This document shows, one piece after another, positions 22,511 through 39,722 of a stretch of DNA of 64,000 nt (position 1 is the first letter of the stretch; each line of letters begins with the position of its first letter). The translations under genes were made by a program, and so were the position numbers. The DNA comes from Spongilla lacustris (taxonomy: Eukaryota; Porifera; Demospongiae; Spongillida; Spongillidae): NCBI GenBank assembly GCA_949361645.1, contig OX442432.1, positions 4,715,990 through 4,779,989 of the forward strand. Direction: 5' to 3'. The notes below the pieces were generated by a model. It had not been told where the DNA came from and did not search any database. It saw nothing but the letters and a program-made list of their open reading frames with translations.

Positions 22511-25403
22511 GCACCTAAATAAATATCAAAAAGGGTGCACACTATCTCTCGTACATCATACCACCCAGCAGGTTAAACACTGCACTTTTCTAGCGTCACT
22601 TCACCTGCATGACAACACACACTTACCTAGACTTAAGGATATCGGCAATCTTCCGATACATAAAGCACTCAGCAAAGAGCCAGGAGACAGAGTACCAAGA
22701 TGGCTGGTTACCCTGGAGCCTCTTACACTTGCGAATAGAGTCAAACGCGGCACTCCATTCTTTCACATCTGGCCCACTTGTAATGGACGACATAGGCTTG
22801 TTGGTCTGCATCTGGTATCGGAGTTCTGACAGTTGAGAAAGCACGCCCTTCACATCCTCTGTTCCATCCTGAGAAACAGTAGGTGGGCAGTAAATAGAAA
22901 CCTTATACATACGCATAAAAACATCTTCAGCAAGCCACATCAACTTGGCATCAAATTATTTGATCTTCACCTCTCCCAACTTGTAGATTCAGTGGACAAC
23001 TACTGCATGTATGTGAAGGGTACACATATGTACATCACTGACCTCTCCAAATTGAGAAAAAAGTGTCTTTTCCTGCATGTGAATGGTATCAATCACTTGA
23101 GTAAGGACTCGAGGCATCCGGTCCTTCAGCGTTACATGAGCAAATGTCCTGAGGAAATATTGTAAAGGGAGCACTAAAATGAACAGCAACTGCACAAATG
23201 GCTCAGCACCTCAAAGGGCCTCCCCTCTCACCTGGGCCTCCCCTCTCACCTGGGCCTCCCCTCTCACCTGGGCCTCCCCTCTCACCTGGGCCTCCCCTCT
23301 CCCCTGGGCCTCCCCTCTCACCATCACTGCTTCTCCATTTCCACTCTCTCCCTCACCTCTGCACACCACCCCTCATCTCTCCCTCACCTCTGCACACCAC
23401 CCCTCATCTCTCCCTCACCTCTGCACACCACCCCTTATCTCTCCCTCACCTCTGCACACCACCCTCACCTCTCCCTCACCTCTGCACACCACCCCTCACC
23501 TCTCCCTCACCTCTGCACATCACCCCTCACCTCTCCCTCACCTCTGCACACCACCCCTCACTTCTCCCTCACCTCTGCACACCACCCCTCATCTCTCCCT
23601 CACCTCTGCACACCACTCCCTCACCTCTGCACACCACCCCTCATCTCTCCCTCACCTCTGCACACCACCCCTCACCTCTCCCTCACCTCTGCACACCACC
23701 CCTCATCTCTCCCTCACCTCTGCACACCACCCCTCATCTCTCCCTCACCTCTGCACACCACCCCTCATCTCTCCCTCACCTCTGCACACCACCCCTCACC
23801 TCTCCCTCACCTCTGCACACCACCCCTCACCTCTCCCTCACCTCTGCACATCACCCCTCACCTCTCCCTCACCTCTGCATACCACCCCTCACCTCTCCCT
23901 CACCTCTGCACACCACCCCTCATCTCTCCCTCACCTCTGCACACCACCCCTTATCTCTCCCTCACATCTGCACACCACCCCTCACCTCTCCCTCACCTCT
24001 GCATGCCATGCCTCATGCAGGGGCAGATCCAGGATTTTAAGTTAGGGGGGGGGGGGGGGGGGCAGAATAGGCAGAGGGTAGGGAAGGGGGTGGGCCCCCT
24101 CCCACTCCAGCTAGGGGTATGACAGCTGCAAATACGCTGTCCCGACCGATTCAACCAGCGGGGGGGGGGGGGGGGGGGGGGGGGGGCAGCGCTTTCGGCT
24201 GATTCAACCAGTGAGGGGGGGAGGGGGAGGAGGATGCCACTTTGAGCCGATTCAGTATGCATGTATGTTAACTTTATTATTAGAGCAATAGGATTAATTA
24301 AATTCATATTTAGGATCGGCTTGTTAGGGGGGGGCGTACACCGCTTCCACCCTGTCATCTCCCGCTCACCTCTGCATGCCATGCCTTCCCGTCCTCTCCA
24401 CTCCACATTACCTCCCACTGTCATTACCACACATTCTACTCTCCTCTCCACAACACAGACTAAGAGAATCCAGCACCTGTTGTCATTGATTGAGCAAAAT
24501 GTGCCTGTTGACAACACTAACTGTTACTTAACTAATCATTGCAGCTGGTGTTTACAACTTATTACTGTATTTCAAGGGGATCAAAATTTTTAATTTTGGT
24601 TATAAACATTACAATATTTGCCATTTTCACAAGTTTATGAACCGTTTAAAACGGGCCCCCAACAAATTTCAAAGCGTTATTAATTGTGTTAGGACAGGCA
24701 CAACTTTATTCTTCTCCATGTTTGATGTGTCAGCCTTTTCTGAACATCAATCCATAGATGGTGTGAAGGATGGTAATTCAACCATTCTTTCCACTTAAGG
24801 TCCTAATTCAAGCACACCTTCCTTTGCTCGGACCGGCAATTCTCCAAATCTTGAAGGTCCCCATCCCATTGGCCTTATAAACTTGATCAGTTGTTGGTCC
24901 AAAGAGGCACTTTTTAACCTTGTGGTCAGCAAGTCTTCATTCAGCACAATGGGTCTCAGTTGGCTATCCAAATGCATGCATTTTTGTAGCATGGGATATC
25001 CCTAGGCCATCTGGCAGTCGCACTAGTTCACTACTGCTTTGAAACCTGAAAAGTGTGCTTTACACATGTGTCTATTTCCTTGAACATTGGCTGTTTTGCC
25101 TACACTTAGTGATGCACTTAATCCTTCATTTAACTCTTTGGTGGGTGGATAAAGCCCCTCCCACGCAGTGCAAAGGTTGGTGCATAACACGGTACAACGC
25201 AATGCTCCATTGGTAAAAAGTTAACGCCAACTCAAGTGAAGTGCACGCGTGTACTAAATATTCATATGGTCTGCATGTTTTAAGTGGCTTTACAATGCAA
25301 CTAGTAAGCTTATTCGAATGCATCACAGGCACACTTACCCTTCATGTTTAGGGGACATTCGCTTAGCGACAGGATACCCTGGCGTCTGTACTAGTTCTGC
25401 CAT
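19396..25403 (-). CDS. ARMT1: Acidic residue methyltransferase 1 / DUF89 damage-control phosphatase family protein, five exons
   Basis: ARMT1 (DUF89 subfamily III) is reported as a metal-dependent phosphatase acting on phosphometabolites, and also as a carboxyl methyltransferase. Exons on the minus strand are 25403-25339, 23148-23043, 22868-22627, 20783-20615 and 20172-19396. All have GT-AG borders and compatible phases and sum to 1359 nt (452 residues plus stop), against about 441 in human. Exon 1 starts [16 protein letters not shown]. Exon 2 gives [20 protein letters not shown], the N-terminal helical hallmark. Exon 3 has [17 protein letters not shown]. Exon 5 carries the catalytic core: [11 protein letters not shown] (Asp-Asn metal site), [18 protein letters not shown] (metal Asp) and the subfamily III RTxK motif in ALRTLKADL. 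The introns are packed with mini- and microsatellites. It is divergent from the phospho-lyase gene at 27310. The start is the first ATG of a well-formed exon; no upstream alternative was seen. Confidence 0.94.
20193..20339. repeat. Compound (GT)n microsatellite in ARMT1 intron 4
   Basis: GT runs interrupted by GCATTT and GCATG, ending in GGTGTGTTTGGGGGGAGG. The open frames through it in several registers are artefacts. Confidence 0.95.
21495..21912. repeat. About 21-bp G/A-rich minisatellite in ARMT1 intron 3
   Basis: Unit GGGGAGGAGCAAGGGGAACTAA with GGCCGGGAGG and GGGAAACT variants, about 20 copies, preceded by a G homopolymer at about 21484-21499. One strand is purine-only over long stretches, so it is a candidate for G-quadruplex or triplex formation. 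Confidence 0.92.
22444..22508. repeat. (AC)n microsatellite in ARMT1 intron 3
   Basis: Uninterrupted AC run about 120 bp from the exon 3 donor site. Confidence 0.97.
23213..23325. repeat. 19-bp minisatellite in ARMT1 intron 1
   Basis: Unit CCTCCCCTCTCACCTGGG, about six copies. On the transcribed (minus) strand each unit contains CAGGTGAGA, a consensus-like 5' splice site. Confidence 0.9.
23336..24005. repeat. 31-bp minisatellite in ARMT1 intron 1, about 21 copies
   Basis: Unit reads CTCTCCCTCACCTCTGCACA followed by CCACCCCTCAT. On the ARMT1 sense strand each copy offers GTGTGCAG (acceptor-like) and AGGTGAGG (donor-like). The proline/serine-rich open frames on the plus strand are an artefact of the repeat having no stops. 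Confidence 0.93.
24013..24245. mobile_element. Dispersed G-rich repeat, copy 2, with two poly-G tracts
   Basis: GGGGCAGATCCAGGATTT, a G run at about 24045-24062, CCACTCCAGCTAGGGG, then a second G run at about 24162-24186 between two CCGATTCAACCAG-like segments. It is related to 18765-18925 and 39497-39722, and lies in ARMT1 intron 1. Confidence 0.6.
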
Positions 25404-27309
25404 AGAAAGGCGTAGTGCCTAAAAATGAATCCAAGCTACAGAAGTTCAGGGAGGCACTACTGTCATGAATACGCGTAACGAAATAGCGTTATCGCAGATA
25501 TACCGTAAACACATTTTATGTTGCCTTAATTGGACAATGTCTAAGGATCTTCACCTTTGCCTGGATGAACAAGTTGAGAGCGCATTGGCCTGTGCTTGGA
25601 TTGAGCAGTACAAAAAAGATAACAAGAAGACACTTCAAAAATCTAAACCACTCCAGAATATGTGCTTAGACGTCAGCCTGTCTATTAAACTTCATTATTT
25701 ACAAACCTAAATAGCAATGATTCAGTGCACCGCCATCATGTTAGTTTGGCTTTTTTTGCTGTACCGTTGAATTGTTTTGCATCTTCAACTTGACCCAAAA
25801 TATACGTAGGAACCTTGAAAAAAAAGAAAAAAAAAAGAATAAAAAACAAGTCTGCATATCGCATTATCGGCGAAATTTTACATAACTGCAACAGGCATGG
25901 GGTACGTTAGAACTTTCTATGTAAGATCAGGATTTGAAGTGTCGTGAATAAAACAGCCATAGGGCTAGGGGGGCGGAGCGGCTCGGAACAACGGAAAATT
26001 ACGGAATTAACGCGGGTTAATTACTGGCATGGGGCAGCGGGGCCCAATCAGTAATCTCATCGTTCAGCAAAACAATATTGAGACAACTTCTAGAATGCTG
26101 ATTTTTTTAAGCGAATGACGTACATGTACATCAATAATATTTTCACTTCAATTTTTAAAAATGCATGAATATTATATTCACATAAACACTTAATCTAAAC
26201 TATATACATACAAGTCACAAAAATGATGCCGATCGAGCCAGGAGGGCTCGGGCATTTTGCCTCATCAGAACAGTGCCGAGGCGACAATATATTTCAGTAT
26301 TGAATGAGTGGGAGTGGATGGCCAAACGCCTAGCAATTCTTGAGAATGTTTAAGAATTTATGGAAATTACAGACCTTAAGGCTACAATTATCATGTACAT
26401 TTTAAGCTTGTGTGCACTTTGGGCGTCAATACACTTTTCCACATATAAATGCATGCACAGTGTAATTTTTGTGTTGTACAGCTAAGTGGCAAACATTAAA
26501 TCTTAATACCCGCAAAAAAATGCAAATGTAGGTCTGTGATTTTCATAAATTCATAATGCACTATGATTTGTGCTCACAAATCGTACAAAATTGGAATGAA
26601 GTCTCAGTTTTAAATCTCAGATTTAAAAAAAAAAACCCTATGATTAGGGGTGGTTTTTTATTATTATTTTTTTCTCCAGCTACATTCCCTGCAGGCTATA
26701 GCTAGAAGAGGTTGCTTATAAGTGTATACATGGCAGCTTCGACAATTGACACCATACCTTTGGCTTAGGAAGCCTTTCAATTGTATTTTGAAGGTAAAGA
26801 CCCGGCACCTCTTTGCATACTCAGTGTACTTTCCACGAGAACACATCAACTTGGAAACCCTGGCCAGGCATTCGAGGTGCAGCAGGCCTTCTTTATTCAT
26901 AGCTGCCACACTGTAGTATCACCACAAATCCTTGCTCGTTTTTTAATTTCATTTTATGTGTGTATTATTATTTATTTGTTTTTTCATTACTCTCACATCA
27001 CGTCTTTTAAGATGTTATTCAGGCTTCCACTTTCATCCCATAGACACAAAAGTGTATGTAACAATCTTATCTACATGTAGGCAGCTTCGTTTGTTACACT
27101 GACACAATACTGCTCGTTGGTCTTTGCCATGTAAAATCCCGTGTATTCGTGAATAAGGGAAAAACATTGCCGCTCTTTTTGGCGTATAGCAGCCAAACAT
27201 GCGAATCACTGAATGCCAGCAAACAGAGGCAGGTACGTTTATGTAATGATTAATTTTCTGCAGACACTCACGTGATTATTTTAAATGACATTATTATAAA
27301 CGTTCCACG
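25404..27309. other. Divergent intergenic region between ARMT1 and the phospho-lyase gene
   Basis: It should carry the promoters of both genes, which start 1.9 kb apart on opposite strands. No TATA box is clear at either end. Short open frames at 25465-25710 (+) and 26664-26909 (-) encode nothing I recognise. A-rich runs occur near 25820-25845 and 26620-26640. Confidence 0.5.
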
Positions 27310-32306
<4,997 letters not shown>

Positions 32307-32739
32307 ACACCCTTCACATCTCTTGGGACATTAGCTTTGTGATAATCCTTTTAGACAGCATTCATTTTATTAGGTATATATGTGTATTGCATTATTATTT
32401 TTTATATGTACTTCAATGATGTGCTGGTTGAAGGTATGATGGAGGCTATGTTGTTCAGAGGACGCACTGAAGCTCTGATAGATCTTGTGTACAAAAACAA
32501 AAACATCATTTTGCCTCCAGTATAGACCGCGCTAAAAGGCATCTCTGGATAGAGGCAATAAAAATAAATTAAAATATGATTTCATGCTCCACAACTGGTT
32601 TCCCGTGATTTTTTTCATTACCTGGCTACCAGCGTGGTTTACAAGAGGGAGAGGAGTTATACTACGTCCCAAAAGTGAAAGAGTGATTGTGCTTAGCTTG
32701 ATGCTTAGAGTGCTATGAAAGGTAAGCTTATGGATACTT

Positions 32740-33180
32740 TCCTGAGCCCAAGAAAAGCTGTCTGATTGTTACCCCTCAATTTGAAGATGAGGCCAGGATA
32801 GTCTTTGGTGATTTGGGTGTGCAGATTGTGAACGGACATCGCTTTCTTGGGGGTGTTATTGGAGGCTGCATTATATATAGACGATTTTGTGAGGAAGAAG
32901 GTTGCAATGTGGGTAGATTGTGTTGTGAAACTCTCCAAGGCAGCTACCAAGCCGCTTATACTGCTCTCTCCAAATCCCTTCAGTGTGAATGGTCATACCT
33001 GCAGTGAGTCATGCATAACTGTGGAGGTGCTTTTGTCCCACTGCAAGATGCGATTTTAAAGGCTTTCTACCCAGCATTATTTGAAGGAGATCTGTCAGAT
33101 GCTGAATGTAAACTGTTTTCTTTATCAACTCGTTTTGCTGGCTTGGGGATCAATAATCCTACTGAAACAGTAAGCACATG
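32740..33180 (+). pseudogene. Degenerate reverse-transcriptase retroelement fragment
   Basis: Three overlapping frames read GVQIVNGHRFLGGVIG, VRKKVAMWVDCVVKLS, then QAAYTALSKSLQCEWSYLQ. After one stop come PLQDAILKAFYPALF and LFSLSTRFAGLGINNP. This succession (RFLGG, a W..V..LS helix, ..EWxxLQ, LF.L.TRxGGLGI) is the C-terminal part of a reverse-transcriptase protein common as repeats in cnidarians and sponges. At least two frameshifts and a stop make it non-functional. It begins about 430 bp after the phospho-lyase stop. Whether it is LINE-like or DIRS-like is not clear. Confidence 0.75.
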
Positions 33181-33816
33181 ACCACTGCTCTGTCCATGAG
33201 CCCCGCCCCTCCGTGCACGTGACCCCCTCTTAGCACCGTTGGGGAGGAGTGAGCTCAACCTACCTCCCAAGTCACGCCGACTATACCGGCGGAGAGACAT
33301 ACGACGAACCAAGAAAACAAAAAAAATAAAATAAAAAAAAATGATATCGTGCGTTATGCTTTCTCTGTCGCAGAGGCGTAAATTACTGAATGTGATGCAG
33401 CACCTGCTCGCTTGCAACTAGCGCATGCGCGAAGGCTGACTGAATGAGGCGCAGCAGCTGCCCTTACGCATGCGCATAGGTGTACAAACTGAAGCAGCAC
33501 CTGCCACTGGCGCAACACCCATTGTTGCGCACCCTGTTGGGTTAACTCCGTTTAACTGTGTTAAACGGTATTTAAAATTTAACTAACCATATCATACTTA
33601 GGCAAATACTGGTTAATTGGATTTACATTATTCTAAGCGGTTAAGTAATTACAAATCTCTGCTTGCGTGGTTCTCGCACCAAGTGGAGAAGTGGTGTTGG
33701 AATGGATGATGGTGCTGGATTGCTGGGCTACCGGCAGAATTGCTAAAATTGGATTAACACTTGTATTTCATTCTTTTGTTCTGTCGTTTTGTTGTTTATG
33801 TTTCCTCTTTTACTGT

Positions 33817-33858
<42 letters not shown>

Positions 33859-36806
33859 ATAAAATCCGTGCATTGTGTAATTTTTTCGTTGTTGGTATTA
33901 AATTATTGTAAATTTTGATATTACATTCCACTTATCAAAATCCTTGATTATCAAAATATTCAAACCCCTCGATTATCAAAATTATTCAAGATTAAAATTG
34001 GATATAATAATAAGTAATGGAAGATCTGAATATGCAGTGAAACAGCATTGATTTCAAGTAACCGAGTTCAATAGTGAGTTATTATCATTTAAGACCATAA
34101 TAAGTTATTAATGTTAAAGCAGCTAAGGTTTAACTAATTTTAATCATCACCACTAATTATTCAATTATTAAATGACGTAGGAACCACCATTTTATTTGGT
34201 ATTGAATTATGTAGTGGTGAGTTATTAAAACTCAATCAAAGATCATTAAAATTATAGTTGTCTTTTAGCATTTTCAAGTTTGATTATTTGTTTTGAATAT
34301 TGACTAGTTAAACGCCAATGAAATTTCATACTTTTTCAAACTTCCATCAAAGTTTATCTGCAGTTTATAAACCTTGCACTTAATTAAACGTTGTCGTACA
34401 TTCTTGTGTTACGTTAATCAATTGCAAGTTATTTGATTTTATCTTTCGAATTATTAATGGTAATTGAATTTTATTAATGCGGCGCGTGTTTGCCTATCTT
34501 AGTCACTGTATATTCATAAATTCATTTAGAGTGATAATCCCATTAAGATTCTTTTTAAAAAAAGCGTTGCGTTCTTTCGTGGACACCCGGTATAGAAATG
34601 TCCATATTATGCGTTTTTTTAAATATTTTTAAAAATAGATATGAATAAGTTGTTGCATAGTAAAGTGCTGCTGGAGATGCGTAAGAGGGTTGTTTAAATT
34701 GTTATACATGTATATTGTTTGGATGGTGGAGGGGAAAAAATAAATTGCGACAAACTGTGGTCAAAAAGAAGCCATGTGCACATCATGCATATTGTCGATG
34801 GGGATGCATTGTCATCCCAGGCTAATTATTTCAGTCATGCTCGAACTATTATTGGATCACTAAATACTAAATGGACATTGGTACTATAGCACATCCAGAA
34901 AAGCATTAGCAGCGATGTTCACGGTAATACTCAGGGGCACTAGATGAAAATTTGGATGAATAATGTGTTCACTTAAATTAGATAGGGTATAATGTGGCAT
35001 TCAATGAGAATTCATATTTAGTAAACTATCATATATCATATCTTCTGACTGAATGGTAATCAAAGTCAAACAACAGGGCACATAATGGCCTTGTAGCTCA
35101 CGGATGACATAAATACTGCATGGTAAGTCTGCTCTTTGCCAAATATATGTGCATGTATATTGAGCACCCCCTGTTGGCAAGTCTGAGATTTCTGTGCAGC
35201 AGCTATCTCTGAAACCCTGTCCTACAGTGCAAGCATTGAACAAAACCAACCCACAAAGAAACACATGCATTGTAACCAATCTGCTATATTTTATAATTAT
35301 AATAATTATAATTATAATTATTATATTATTGTACTAGATCCTTGGCTGATGATGTAGACCCACCATTGTGTCACATGTGTAATAAATGCACATTAGTCCT
35401 ATACAAAACCAAATGTAGCACAGCCTGCACAGGGGTGCATTAATTAGCTCATGTGATAATACATAGAGTGTTTGTCAGTTTATGCTCATATACTCTGCTG
35501 ATATTAACTTGCCACCAGTATGGTGTTTTACTCATGTAAATCGATAAATGTGCATTCAGCAAATACCACTGCATAAATCAATGGTTCAGTTTTCATTCTT
35601 TGGGGCATGTTTACTGTACAGTCTAATTTTAAACTCAGATTCCCTGCACTGATATTTTTAACACTGTCGCAAATGGTAGGGAAGGAGTGGGTTAGTTGAG
35701 CCAACTATTTATACTGCCTGTACGCTTTGTTATTAAGGAAAGGTTATATGGTCTCATATAAAAGGGGCATCACTTGGGTATCTGTCATGGGAATGTTAGA
35801 GACTGTGGAAGTATGTGAAAAAAGGACATTATATTTTAAAAAAAAATCAACAGGTGTCAAGTGGCACACAGCTAACCCAGCCCAGTGGGTTAGTTGCTGC
35901 CTTAAAGGTGTGTGCATATGATAGTATAAGTAGGCAATAGGCCTTCCTGTCTCTTGTACAAAAGCTAGGCATTGTCAAATTATTGATCACTGACACTGGC
36001 TTTTTCCAACGAGAGCCTATGGAATTGATGGACAAGTGATTTGAAAAGTGATCCTTCATTTCACAACTACAAACAGAATGCTCTCTGAGATAGCTGCCAG
36101 CCAAACAGGCCTGGCTTAATATTTCTGTTATGCGAATAAACAAATCATTTTAATGTCATACAATTGCAGTGAAAGCTTACGCTCAATAAAAACGTTTTCA
36201 AATCGCTCAACTTACCCCCATACTTGAAACTGTTCCAGTAAAGGGCGTAGTCATTAAAAAAAAAAACATAAATACAGGTGCATACTTATACTTTCAAAAC
36301 CCGGTGGATGAACTATGTGCGTAATTGTTTGTAGGTATACACTGTACAGTGTGTTGTGTGTAGAGTATATAATTAATTGGTCTTGGATCTAAACGTTTTT
36401 TGGCAGTGCATTTCTCTGTTACAATGACATTTTTTGAACTGTAAATATATATGGGCTACGCTAGTAGGTCCACAGCATTGGATACAGAACCATGCTGCTG
36501 CATTGCACTCATTATAAGTGTAGTCCTTGGGCAATTATGGCTTACACTGATATATAGCTGTGGTAGAGTGTTTTCATGAGCATTTTCTCTCCTCGAATGT
36601 CATAAGTATGATAAGTGGCTCGCAAAAACGGCTAGAAATTTTTTGGCGGCTCATATTAAATTTCGGTATCGCGTAATTATCCAACCTATATACCGCCTCG
36701 CCGCAATCACCCGTGCCAAATTATACGTACAATGTACCCGGTCCCCTTCCTCGGCGCCTACGTTGAGCTCAGCAGTTAGGGCGTCGGTGCCTTTTACTTC
36801 TATACG
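33181..36806. other. Gene-poor AT-rich DNA
   Basis: No gene was seen. At 33400-33520 GCAGCACCTGC and GCATGCGC motifs recur two or three times. A (TA)n tract lies at 33821-33862. From about 33570 to 34700 the DNA is strongly AT-rich. Short TTATAATTA repeats lie at 35289-35325. Open frames at 35001-35279 and 35847-36143 are not recognisable. Confidence 0.5.
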
Positions 36807-37668
36807 ATGAATAGCTCTGATGCAAACGTTTCCTCCGTTTTTGACGCATATGTTATCACTGCAGCCAACAGTGTCTCTGCGCTCGTGTGCATATACTGGC
36901 AGCCATCTTGGTGTTCATTCTAAAGCTCTACAAAAAGGTCGTCTATCGACTGGCCCCGTACCAGGTGTTGGCTTCGTTGGCTTTGGCAACAAATATGATA
37001 ACGCAAGCAATTTTATCAGACTACAGTTCTAGTTATGGTCGAGAATGTGATGGGTACTGGTGTACGCTCAATGGGGGAAGCTACTCTTCACGATGTGGGT
37101 AACCGTTTATCTCTTCTGCTTTGCGGTACTCCACAAGAACCTGAAGAAGCTTGAAGTGTTGTACGTTGTGACGTCACTACTCTTACCAGCGGTGATAGCC
37201 TGTGTGCCTCTGATAACCAAAACATATGGACGTAACCCGGATGGTACTTATTGTTACATGTATATTTATGCCAAAGATAGCGGCGTTGCGTCCATTGAAA
37301 GATTTGCCCTCTGGGATGGTCCAGCAATGATTATTCTTTTAGCAGCCTCCATAGCCATGGTTGTCATGGTGATAAAACTGACTGGTAGAGTGTATTTGAG
37401 ATCAAAGTATGAACCAATTACAGATCACCAGTTTTGGAAGGCTCTTGAACAGCTCCTTCCATTGGCTGCTTTTCCAATTTTGTTTTTCATCTTTGAAATC
37501 CCTGTGTTCATATTTCATGTATTTGCAACAACAATCTCCACACCTAACACGGCACTGGAAATATCAAAGATTTTGTTTATCTCCTTGTGGAGTATGACCT
37601 CTGGTGGAGCTCTTTTGGTACACATCTTTGTAGTCAGATGTTGGACAAAAAAAGTTTTTTTTTTTTAA
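36807..37668 (+). pseudogene. Single-exon 7TM G-protein-coupled receptor with two frameshifts
   Basis: Seven hydrophobic segments can be followed across three frames. TM1 (VITAANSVSALVCI, then AAILVFILKLYKKV) and TM2 (VLASLALATNM) precede an extracellular CDGYWC. TM3 is LLFTMWVTVYLFCFAVL, TM4 VLYVVTSLLLPAVIACVPLI, then a loop with GTYCYMYIY that would supply the second disulphide Cys. TM5 is MIILLAASIAMVVMVIKL, TM6 PLAAFPILFFIFEIPVFIF and TM7 ILFISLWSMTSGGALLVHIF. The start ATG at 36807 gives a short glycosylatable N-terminus (MNSSDANVSS). Frame changes lie near 36895 (an extra TA in ATATA) and near 37059 (one base missing). The 3' end runs into a T12 tract. The style suggests a lineage-specific orphan receptor. 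Either a young pseudogene or assembly errors would explain it. Confidence 0.78.
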
Positions 37669-39496
37669 ATCACACCTTTAATTTTAGCATTGCGAGAAAT
37701 TTCGGACGCTCATGAACAACTGGCCAATTTTGCAAATGTCCATCACATTTCCCGTTTTTATATAAAAACCACACATCGTATGCAGAGAGGGTTTTGGTGG
37801 TGATGGCATGGGGCTTTTGCATTAGTCCTGGTGCCATAAACTTTTTAAAAAAATCAAGTACATATGTGATGGGAGGGGAATGGAGTGTGCTTTGGGCCTA
37901 ATGCTGGACAACGAGCTGAACGAGTGAACTAGAGTCATTACTGGACAGTTATACATACCACATGATACGAATTGCAGCGAACAACATTGATTTCAAGAAC
38001 AGTTTGCTAGCACTAACGCTTATTAAAACTCAAAGTTCAATAAAATTGCTATAGCCACACCCTCGCGTACGCGTGTCGCTCTACTACATCTATACATTGG
38101 AGAAAACATTCAAGCAATTCAAGTAGGTAGGCATGCAGTCTGTATAGTAGTTCGTAGGCCCAGTGTATTGTTTTTAAAAATGTACTGTACGAGCAAATGT
38201 TTGTGGTGAAGATGTATAACTTAGAGGTCAGGTGGTAGCGATCTGGACTGAGCTGTCTGTGTAAAGAGGAAATTGACAGAAAGTAAAATTTATGAAGGTA
38301 GCTAGGCAGAGAATATCCCTACGTTTTGTACTATTTACCAACCTATAACCTAACCCTAAACCTAACATAAGCCCAGCAGCTTCGCTTGCAACGCACGCTA
38401 AACAACGCTTCGATCGCTTGAAACGTACGCTAACCAATGAGTTGCCAAGAGATCGGCTCCAGGCCATTCAGTCCGTTTCATAGTCGTCAATGACACGGTC
38501 ACACCCCTAAAGTTTGACTCACTACACCACGCAGTTTGTGTGTTGGGGGGGGGGGGGGGGGTAGGGTTCTCGAAGGCCAACTCGGCCTGACAGGTCGGCC
38601 TGCCAGTCCGGACTGTCCGCTTGGCCTGGCAGGTCAGACCCTGGCCTAATTGAATGGCTGGGATCCACCCACAAGGCAAGAAGATTGTCACATCAAGCAT
38701 TATGGTGTTATACATGTACATGTATATATCATGATCATCCTAATTTGTTAACTCTATGCATGTGTGCTTTGACTGATTTTGCCCTGAATCAGTTATAGAA
38801 AGCTATTTAAACTACAGATTGTGTGTTATTGGCAGTATGTATTCTGGTATTCAAAGACAGTGATTTTACACAGATACCTTCATGTACTGTACATAGCATT
38901 ATAAATGTAAACTGCTTGATCACATAGGGCGATATATAGGCCCAAGCACATTTCAGTGCCAAGTGTTCCACACTACATATACCCTGTCACATATTGTTGC
39001 AACAAGTAACCCTTTTTATGGGTGAAGGGGTAGTGGGTGGGAGTGGGGGGAGGGAATAAACTGGCCAGCAATTCTCAACCCTTTTAGCATAATGTGCTTC
39101 ATTGAGTGGGTTACAGATTCCTGTTCCAAGTGATTACCAAGTACATGGTGCATTAGAGAAGTCATGTTGTGCACGGGACTGAGAAACACACTTAGTATAG
39201 TAACCAAAAAAGTTACTTTATAGTTAGTGATTTGTTTTTGACTTTGTGGCCACGTACATGGGAATTCAAACTGTATGACGATTAGTTATGAATTTGTCTG
39301 GATGATCAGGGTTGGAGGAAGCACAGCTGATAAAAGGGGAGTATCTGAAGTGGATTCGTGCGCAGCACAAATGAATTTGAAGCAGCATAAATTCACTGAA
39401 AGCAATTTGTACAATTGTAGTGATCAAATTTAATCAACTATGAATACGTAACTTTCTGACCTGACAGGCCGGACCCCGGCTTGACTTTTGCCAACC
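37669..39496. other. Intergenic repeats, no gene recognised
   Basis: At 38575-38650 GGCCTGACAGGTCGGCCTGC-type blocks occur, and a related block (CTGACCTGACAGGCCGGACC) is at 39458-39480. Each is next to a G homopolymer (38544-38562 and 39500-39524), so the two are probably parts of one dispersed repeat. No convincing coding region was seen. Confidence 0.45.
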
Positions 39497-39722
39497 CTGG
39501 GGGGGGGGGGGGGGGGGGGGGGGGTATAAGTGGACTCAACCAGTGGAGTAGCCAGGATAATACATGTACATGTATGTGTGGTCGGGTATGGCACACACTG
39601 CCAGATGTAGGTTTTGTATGAAATTGAGATAGCCCTGGGAAAGGTGTGGGAGGGGTGCACCCCTCCAGCCTAGGTAGGGGCAGCGCTCCCCCATCGAAGT
39701 CTGGGGCGGAGCCACAGGAGCC
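39497..39722. mobile_element. Dispersed G-rich repeat, copy 3
   Basis: A G run of about 25, a segment with GACTCAACCAGTGG, then GGTGTGGGAGGGGTGCACCC, CTCCAGCCTAGGTAGGGG, CTCCCCCATCGAAGTCTGGG and GCGGAGCCACAGGAGCC. Compare 18765-18925, which has GCTCCCCCATCGGGGTCTGG. Confidence 0.6.

Noticed and set aside
23179..24045. Proline/serine-rich open frames of 280-288 codons on the plus strand
   Set aside because: They are pure minisatellite lying in ARMT1 intron 1 on the opposite strand, in two equivalent registers, with no unique sequence.
25465..25710. 81-codon open frame upstream of ARMT1
   Set aside because: No recognisable domain, no conserved start context, in the divergent intergenic region.
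37088..37327. Minus-strand open frame opposite the 7TM receptor
   Set aside because: Antisense shadow of the receptor's coding sequence.
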